Assembly (NCBI GenBank): GCA_022813625.1
Contig: JAKLMB010000005.1
Coordinates: 1,054,001 to 1,118,000, forward strand
DNA: 64,000 nucleotides
Direction of reading: 5' to 3'
Origin: Aaosphaeria pasadenensis
Lineage: Eukaryota > Ascomycota > Dothideomycetes > Pleosporales
Part shown: piece after piece, positions 57,442 to 64,000 of the stretch
Layout of the letters: each line of letters begins with the position of its first letter
How positions within the stretch are numbered: position 1 is the stretch's first letter
The notes under the pieces: generated by a model
The model's database searches: none
What the model was told of the DNA's origin: nothing
The model's input: the letters and a program-made list of their open reading frames with translations, nothing else
Translations under genes and position numbers: made by a program

Positions 57442-59239
57442 CTATTGGATTCCAGTCATGATCATCTTAGTGACGAGGAATTCGTCAATGCCATATTTGC
57501 TGCCCTCTCTTCCGAAACCACTCTGTTTCACGCCACCGAATGGTGCAGCTGGATCGCTGATGGCTCCTGATTTTATTCGTTAGTTAACCAGGCCACAAGC
57601 TTTTACACAGAAATGAGACGTAGGATCTTGTTACTTACCGACATTGACACCAACCATGCCTACCTCAAGGGCCTCAGCCACCCTCCAGCAACGACTCGAG
57701 TCCTTGCTGAAGAAATAACCTGCCAAACCAACCTCTGAATCATTAGCCATATCAATGGCTTCCTTCTCAGTGTCAAATGGGTAGAATGAAGCAACTGGGC
57801 CAAATGTCTCCTCAACGCCGACCTTCATGCCCGGCTTCATGTCAGCGAGTACAGTAATATCGAAGAAGTTGGATCCGAGATCGAGACGCTTGCCGCCATG
57901 AACGACGCGAGCACCCTTGGAAACCGCGTCCTTGACATGCTCTTCAACCTTTGCTATCGCCCTGCCATGAATGAGGGGACCATGCGTGGTAGTCTCAGCC
58001 ATACCATCTCCTATCCGGAATTGCTTTACTGCTTCAACCGTCATGGAGATGAATTTGTCGTACACGTTCCTATGCACCAGTATGCGATTTGCGCACACGC
58101 AAGTCTGACCCGAAATCCGGAACTTGGACGCAATCAAGCCAGCGAGTGCGACATCGAGATCGGCGTCTTCAAAAACAATGAATGGAGCATTGCCTCCAAG
58201 CTCAAAGGACAATTTCTTCAGCGTTGATGATGACTGCTGCATCAGAAGCTTTCCGACCGGGGTTGAGCCTGTAAATGAGACCTTTTTGATGATAGGATTT
58301 GTCGTAAGGACCTTGCCAACTGCTACAGTATTGTCTAACGCTGTAATTACGTTGACTACTCCTTTAGGGATTCCAGCTCGATGAGCGAGCTCTGCAAGCG
58401 CAAGCGCTGTTAACGGTGCTTCCGCAGGAGCTTTCACGACAACAGAGCAACCGGCGGCGAGAGCAGGTCCAGCTTTGCGTGTAATCATTGCCGCAGGGAA
58501 GTTCCAAGGAGCAATTAAACCGCACACACCGACCGGCTCTTTTTGGGTGATAAGTCGACAATTGGCGTTACTGGCCTGGATCGTGTCGCCATAGATTCGG
58601 GGTGCCTCTTCCGAAAACCACTCCAAAAAGCTCGCTGCGTAGTTCACCTCCGTCCTGGAATCGGCTAATGGCTTGCCATTCTCCCATGTGATGATGCGTG
58701 CCAGATCTTCGACATTCTCAATCATGAGCTCGTACCATCTTCGCAGAAGGCGGGCTCTCGTTCTGGCTGATGTCTTTCGATAAGACCGGAAGGCCTCTTG
58801 GGCTTGCTCAATTGCAGCCTCTGTATCATGTTCATCAAACTCAGGGCACTTGGCTACCTCAACATTTGTCGAGGGATCTGCAGCAATTTGTTAGTGAATC
58901 GCAGCCTCGAAACACAGAGTTGATGATCATTGTCCAGGCCGAATACTCTGGTGTGACGTTCGGTTCTCGTATTCATCAGAAAGGGTGCGTTGAAAAGGCT
59001 TCCACATACTATCGACTGAAAATGTCTTCCCAGACGCTGCTCCGACCCACTCGCCATTGACATAGCACTGCGTCTTGAGCAGCGAGCCATCGCGTAGCTA
59101 TTAAAGAAGTGAGCGAGAAATCGGCGTAAAGCACACGACACAAAGGGAGTATTGGGAAACGTCAAAAAGACGTCAAGCCAGAAAGGTCATTCTGCAACAT
59201 GTTGGGTTGACCTACAAATGATGTAGCTTTGATTGCCAT
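57442..59239 (-). CDS. UGA2: Succinate-semialdehyde dehydrogenase
   Basis: Four exons (59239-59216, 59097-59010, 58877-57639, 57566-57442) give 491 residues, typical for SSADH. It oxidises succinate semialdehyde to succinate with NAD(P), the second step of the GABA shunt. Signatures are LLKTQCYVNGEWVGA near the N terminus, IAPWNFPAAMITRK (cofactor site), FTGSTPVGKLL, the general base in FELGGNAP (Glu263) and the catalytic cysteine in GQTCVCANR (Cys297). A second cysteine at 299 forms the CVC pair known to act as a redox switch in human SSADH. A 24-base first exon (MAIKATSF) is inferred from a GTAGGT donor. The C-terminal exon restores PFGGVKQSGFGREG. It diverges from the GABA aminotransferase. 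Confidence 0.93.
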
Positions 59240-59794
59240 TTTGAACTCTATGAAAAGAAATAACACGATTGAGATGTATGCCGCAAGTCGGGTAAATCTA
59301 GAACAATGGAAACTATATGTCTATTATCAAACCTCTACAATTATTATTATTGTCTAGCTCGGCAATGTTACAAAACATCGAGAATTTTCTAGCCATGCGA
59401 TATCGCCATTAATTTCCCTTTTGGTATCCGTGATGGTGGATTCTATCACACAGAGCCGGGGCGTTGCCGGGTTGAGGCGTTCACGATGTGCCTGGATGAT
59501 CAAATAGTGGGGCCGGCATTGCTAGTGAATGCCGGATAAGGGCGGCACAGAGATGGACCCAGAGCCTCAAGCATCGGCCCTGGCGACTATCGCGTCTAGA
59601 TGTAATTTCAATTATCACATAGTTCATTTTGAGCCCTCATGATGTTCGCGAGTCTTGTTCTTTTGGTCGGGGTAAGGGCGCTAAGAGGAATTGTCAACCC
59701 GTAGGAAGACTTGGTACAGCGGAACACCTGGAATAAATATCAACTCCGCTTCCCCCGTCCTACCATCACCAAGTCAATACAATTGTAACACAAG
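59240..59794. promoter_or_regulatory. Shared divergent promoter, SSADH / GABA aminotransferase
   Basis: 555 bases between the two starts of the GABA shunt genes. The inverted repeat at 59513-59535 lies almost exactly in the middle, 274 bases from one start codon and 260 from the other. An additional pair of CCGGG half-sites lies at 59456-59471. Confidence 0.65.
59513..59535. promoter_or_regulatory. Inverted repeat CCGGCATT-N7-AATGCCGG (site B)
   Basis: The arms at 59513-59520 and 59528-59535 are exact reverse complements, using the same CCGGCA/TGCCGG core as site A. Its central position in a divergent promoter fits an element that controls both genes. Confidence 0.65.
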
Positions 59795-61580
59795 ATGCCT
59801 GCCCTTTACGATAACTCCGTCATTACTGAGGTACCTGGCCCTCTATCAAAGGCCGCCTGCAAGAAACTGGACAAGTTTTTTGACAGCCGTGCTGTCCATT
59901 TCGTTGTGGACTATGATAAGAGTGACGGCACATAGTAAGTCATTGAGATTATATTAAGGTACAGCTTTTGTAGTCATTTATGCTTACAATTGGTGAAGTA
60001 TCGTTGATATAGACGGAAACCGTTACCTAGATGTGTAAGATTCTCTATGTTAAGATATATCCAATGTCGTCTTTCTAATCTTAGCACAGGTACTCTCAGA
60101 TTGCATCTATCCCTGTTGGATACAACAACGCTGCTCTCATTGCAGCTGCTCAGTCCCCCGACATGATCTCAGCATTGGTGAACCGTCCTGCTCTTGGCAA
60201 CTTCCCTTCAAGCAGGTGGCATGACATCTTGCAAGATGGTCTGCTAAAGGTTGCACCAGAGGGACTTAACAATGTCTTTACCGCTCAGTCTGGTTCTGAG
60301 GCAAATGAACTCGCATATAAAGCTGCGTTTATGCTTCACAGGCGAAAGGAGCGTGATGGTGGAGATTGGACTTCTGAGGAGGTCTCCTCGTGTATCAACA
60401 ACGCAAAGCCCGGTTCTCCAGAACTGGCCATAATGAGCTTTGCCAACTCTTTCCACGGCCGAGGCTTCGGTAGCTTGTCAACCACAAGGTCTAAGGCTGT
60501 TCACAAGCTCGATATTCCTTCTTTCAACTGGCCTCAGGCGCCATTCCCAGCCTTAAAATACCCTCTGGAGAAGTACACAACCGAAAATGCTGCTGAGGAG
60601 CAAAGATGTCTCAAAGAAGTTGAGAGGCTCATAACTTCATGGTATGAGATTCCTTAGTCCTCCGCATACAGCAAACCTTCTTCTTACACAAGATTTCTAG
60701 GCACTGTCCCGTTGCTGGACTCGTAACCGAGCCCATTCAAAGTGAGGGCGGCGACAACCATGCCTCCCCTGCTTTTTTCCAAGGTCTTCGTGACATCACC
60801 AAGAAGCATGGCATTGTCATGATCGTGGACGAGGTTCAAACAGGATTCGGCGCAACCGGCAAGTTCTGGGGCCATGCCCACTGGAACCTTACTTCACCTC
60901 CCGATATCGTCACTTTCTCCAAGAAGGCACAAACTGCTGGCTACTTCTTTGGTGACCGCATGCTGGTTCCGGACAAGGCTTACAGGCAATTTAACACCTG
61001 GATCGGCGACCCAGCCCGTGTAATTATGAGCAAGGCCGTTATCAACGAGATCCTCGACAAGGATCTCGTGAAACAAACCGTAAGTTTACATTGATATTTG
61101 CGCTCCATTCTAAACGCATAAGAACGAAAGTACTAATCTAACCTCCTTAGGCTCGTGTTGGCGAGGCACTATACGCTGAGTTGGATGGACTTGCACAGAA
61201 ATACCCAGATCTCGTTATGAATCTCCGCGGCAAGGGACAAGGGTAAGTGGCCACTGAACGGACTCAAGAAGTCGCGAACAGTCTTCTACGCCCCCCTTGG
61301 ACAACAGCTGATTGACCATCTTTACAGAACATACTTTGCATTCGACACAAAGGACGCTGCCAGTCTTGTGTACACGATGAAGACTCTGGGTGTCAACATC
61401 GGCACCTGCGGAAGCCAGACTGTGCGTCTCCGGCCGATGCTCATCTTTGATGAATCTCATAGTAAGTAGCGAAATATCCACATGACGTAGCGGAAAGGCT
61501 CAGGGGCAAATGTAACTAACATTATACGTACAGTTCCCATTTTAATTTCTACTTTGGACAAGGCGTTGGCCTCGATATAA
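59795..61580 (+). CDS. UGA1: 4-aminobutyrate aminotransferase (GABA transaminase)
   Basis: Seven exons (59795-59934, 59999-60034, 60090-60641, 60701-61079, 61151-61242, 61328-61461, 61534-61580) give 459 residues. It transfers the amino group of GABA to 2-oxoglutarate, producing succinate semialdehyde and glutamate, with PLP. Visible are SGSEANELA (PLP phosphate/substrate), FHGRGFGSLSTTRSK, EPIQSEGGDNHA, the PLP-ring aspartate in IVDEVQTGFGATG and the Schiff-base lysine region TFSKKAQTAGYF (about 314-325). The N terminus PGPLSKAACKKLDKFFDSRA is Uga1-like and has no presequence, so it is probably cytosolic. All junctions keep phase. It would feed its product directly to the SSADH encoded on the other strand. 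Confidence 0.94.
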
Positions 61581-62117
61581 GGGAGACATCTTACATAGTA
61601 GGAGAAGTTTGGACCGATGTTGGACGAAGCATTCATAGCAGCATTCACTTAGATTATCATTTTGACACGATCAAAATAGACATGTTTTCAATTCATATTC
61701 TCAAGTACGACTCGACGTTAATATCATAAATTCGTAATGAATCAAATCTTATTTTCATTTCTGTTCATGAGGAAATAATGATCAGATGTGCACCCATCAT
61801 ATTTTGTAGAAGCTGGGGTTGTATCAAATCTACTGAATTTACGACGATGCATTCACATCCCGAAAACATAGCATTGCCCCATTACATTCACAAATCCATT
61901 GAACCATTCTTCGGGAGTGACAAACCTTAAATTAAACAGGCTTCTCAATGATTGAGCGAGTGTGTACTAATCAGACTGCAGCATTACCTTGCACTAGAGT
62001 AGATGCGATATAATGAGTAGTAACTCATGTACCTCGGACAAAGTCCACAATGTATTTCGTGTTAGGTTCGACAAGAAAGGGAAGAAATGGAGACGTTGCA
62101 ATGCGTATGCGATAAGA

Positions 62118-62142
62118 CCCGGAGCGTGCCGGTCCCTCCGGG
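62118..62142. promoter_or_regulatory. Inverted repeat CCCGGAG-N11-CTCCGGG around TGCCGGTCC (site D)
   Basis: The seven-base arms at 62118-62124 and 62136-62142 flank TGCCGGTCC (62127-62135), which is identical to one arm of site A. Confidence 0.45.
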
Positions 62143-62291
62143 ATCTCGAGGAGTCAGTCATTGTTTCCAACCCGGAACCTGCGATTGAATTATCAGACTA
62201 AATTAATAACTGACACATGAGATAACTGAACGCGCGCCCCGTTGCCGGTCCCCAACAAGCTTGTGGTGGTGCCGACTATCGGCGGGATGCT

Positions 62292-62319
62292 CAGCCGGAC
62301 TAGTTGGTGGGTCCGGCTG
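62292..62319. promoter_or_regulatory. Inverted repeat CAGCCGGAC-N10-GTCCGGCTG (site C)
   Basis: Perfect nine-base arms (62292-62300 and 62311-62319), 219 bases ahead of the HAD start codon. Just upstream are GTTGCCGGTCC (62241-62251) and the small palindrome GCCGA-CTA-TCGGC (62271-62283). Confidence 0.6.
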
Positions 62320-62537
62320 TTCATCAGCTATCATCGTTATGGCTATGTATGTATCTATGTATGTAATGTCATGTTGAGCAATCGATATCACCACTTCTGT
62401 AACAATTATCCACTGCTGGCAATTTCTATATTCTACATCTAATTATTCATTCTATTTCCATCGTTTGTGCTCACCTAAGAATTCATAACAAACCTTCACT
62501 TCAGCCAAATCCCTGGAAACCTCACATAACATTGGCC

Positions 62538-63363
62538 ATGGCTACATCAGCACCAAAGCACGTCGTCTTCGACGTCGTCGGCACCTGCGTGTCCTACGAC
62601 GCCATCTTCGAAGCCCTCGAGACACGCCTTGGCGAGCGTCTGCGCGAACAATGTATCAAGCCCAAACTTTTGGGTTACACCTGGTTCGAGGCGGCGGAGC
62701 GTGAGTACACATACCTCAGCATCTCAGGTCGCTACATCCGCTTCTTCGACGTCTTCAAATCTCTTTTCTACCGCATGCTGTGGATGGCGGGCATCGAAGA
62801 GCCGCGGGAATTCGCAACTGACGATGACTTGGCGTACATCCTCGAGCAGTTCATGAAGCTTGAGGCCCGGCCAGGTGTCGCGGAGTGCTTTAAATTGCTG
62901 AGGGAGGCCGGGTTCACGTGTTGGGCTTTTACAGCTGGGGATGTGAATCGCGTGCGTGGGTACTTTACGAATAACGGCATCGATATGCCGTTGGAGAACT
63001 TCATGTCGTGCGATAGCTTAGGCATTGGAAAGCCGGCTCCAGAGTCGTATCGGCCGTTGCTTGATCGATTTGGTTCAGAGGAGGCTTGGTTTGCGGCTGC
63101 TCATATGTGGGATGTGTCTGCAGCGAAATCTACTGGGTACGTTCATAATTTCGATCGAGTTCGATCTTGTTGATTATTTTCTATATATATGAAAAAGATC
63201 GACCTGACTAACTATTGAACCTTGTAGATTCAAGGGAGCATATTGCACAGTCTGGGAGAAGGAGCCATGCATAGATTTGTTTGGAAAGATGGATGTTATG
63301 GCCAGTAATTTCCCAGATATGGCACGGGGAATTATTGCAGCATCTGAGGCACGGAAATCGTAG
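62538..63363 (+). CDS. HAD-superfamily hydrolase, 2-haloacid dehalogenase type
   Basis: Two exons (62538-63136 and 63228-63363) give 244 residues. The four HAD motifs are present: nucleophile Asp12 in VFDVVGT, Thr132 in AFTAGD, Lys165 in GIGKPAPESY and Asp192 in AHMWDVSAAKSTGFKGAYC. The helical cap between motifs I and II fits the type II L-2-haloacid dehalogenase branch. In fungi such proteins often act on unknown organic acids or phosphates, so true dehalogenation is not shown. I start at 62538 because the upstream in-frame TTG is not a credible start. It lies directly after the GABA shunt pair on the same strand as the aminotransferase and carries the same type of upstream inverted repeat. 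Confidence 0.84.
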
Positions 63364-63810
63364 GGACTGTATCAATTTGCATGATTGGGACGGAAAGGGG
63401 GATGATTCACGCCAAAAGGGATTGGCGGTTTGCTTCAAACGTAAATACTTATGGTTCCGAATAACGAAAATGAATATCTTCAATGATAAAACAAAGTGCC
63501 TTTCTCTATAGTTTTGAAACTGCCTAAATAAACCTCCAGAAGACTGCGAAATGGACATTTTAAATTTATATAGAGCAGACATGTCGGTAGGATTGTGTAG
63601 ATCTAGGAGGACTAGGAAACAATCAAAGGATAGCTACATCACCATAAAATATTAAAAGATCAAACACAGCAAGGCACAATGGGAAGCATCGATTCTAAGA
63701 CGTCACAGCGCAAAAACGCAGTGTGCTTGTGCCCCAACAATATACGGTAATTGCTCAACTTTCTCCCCCAGGAGATATACCAATATACGCGCTAGTATAA
63801 TTTACAATAA
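63364..63810. other. Convergent region at the right edge
   Basis: About 0.45 kb between the HAD stop and the stop of the truncated minus-strand frame; AT-rich, no gene seen. Confidence 0.45.
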
Positions 63811-64000
63811 TTACAACTTGGCCTTCGTAGGGCTCTTATCGTCCACCCAAAGCGACTGCAATGATTCCTCGAGCGGACTATCCTTGCGACTGACCCTCTC
63901 TTTACTCGTCTTCAATATGGCAGGCACGCCGGACTTCTCAATCGGAGTGCCGTCCCGTACCAACGCGGCGACGGCCTTGCTCGAGCCCAGGATCTCCGGC
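63811..64000 (-). CDS. C-terminal end of an unidentified protein (truncated by window)
   Basis: An open minus-strand frame enters from the right edge and stops at 63811, giving the last 63 residues. The segment reads as hydrophilic and charged, with VRDGTPIEKSGVPAILKTSK and SPLEESLQSLWVDD, ending in a basic tail AKL; AKL also fits a type-1 peroxisomal signal. The GC-richer, codon-biased sequence supports real coding. Family not recognised from this fragment. Confidence 0.55.
   Translation of the reverse strand, partial: PEILGSSKAVAALVRDGTPIEKSGVPAILKTSKERVSRKDSPLEESLQSLWVDDKSPTKAKL

Larger units (their letters stand above)
61581..62537. promoter_or_regulatory. Upstream region of the HAD hydrolase gene
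   Basis: About 0.96 kb. A 62-codon plus frame at 62013-62201 (basic, RFDKKGKKWRRC) has no known family and is not called. The region holds two inverted repeats of the CCGG type and the recurring 11-mer GTTGCCGGTCC at 62241-62251. Confidence 0.55.

Noticed and set aside
62013..62201. 62-codon basic plus-strand frame
   Set aside because: No homologue recognised, and it overlaps a nested CCGG palindrome that better explains the sequence as regulatory.
1..64000. tRNA genes, rRNA, CRISPR arrays, intact transposons, telomere repeats
   Set aside because: I looked for B-box-like GGTTCGAATCC motifs, regular spaced repeats, long terminal or inverted repeats and TTAGGG runs, and found nothing convincing.

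Overview
This window is nuclear DNA of a filamentous ascomycete (Pezizomycotina). The evidence is the dense packing of protein genes on both strands, introns mostly of 50-100 bases with GTAAGT-type donors and CTAAC-type branch sites, a Zn(II)2Cys6 transcription factor, and genes typical of this group (ERG2, SVF1, MZT1, a peroxisomal-type D-amino-acid oxidase, a Dal5-type MFS carrier). I cannot place it to a class with confidence. I see no tRNA, rRNA, CRISPR array or intact transposon. I rebuilt exon structures by hand from reading frame, splice sites and family sequence conservation, so they are models rather than transcript-proven.

Left part (1-25.4 kb): a four-TM membrane protein; a 6-kb gene-free stretch; an 897-residue Zn2Cys6 regulator; an OTU-type deubiquitinase; a D-amino-acid oxidase; ERG2 sterol isomerase; a small hypothetical protein; the gamma-tubulin-complex micro-protein MOZART1; a membrane-inserted GNAT acetyltransferase; then a second gene-poor stretch of 3.9 kb.

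Middle part (25.4-49.1 kb): a HAL4/SAT4-like protein kinase; SVF1; an unusual histone H4 variant with a 36-residue N-terminal extension; an F-box-like protein divergent from MLH1; a small low-complexity protein; a very large disordered protein; ATP synthase subunit f and complex I subunit NDUFS4 transcribed divergently from a 254-base promoter; and a secreted CE3/SGNH esterase.

Right part (52.9-63.4 kb): the most system-like section. A Dal5-type anion carrier and a tartrate/D-malate-type dehydrogenase form one divergent pair. Succinate-semialdehyde dehydrogenase and GABA aminotransferase form a second divergent pair. A HAD-family hydrolase follows. GABA aminotransferase plus SSADH convert GABA to succinate. 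The dehydrogenase and carrier would fit uptake and oxidation of a C4 hydroxy-acid. All three control regions of this block carry perfect inverted repeats built on a CCGG(C/A) core, and the 11-mer GTTGCCGGTCC occurs identically in two of them. This points to one dedicated Zn2Cys6-type regulator for the block, which I regard as the best lead in the window. A truncated reading frame on the minus strand leaves the window at the right edge.
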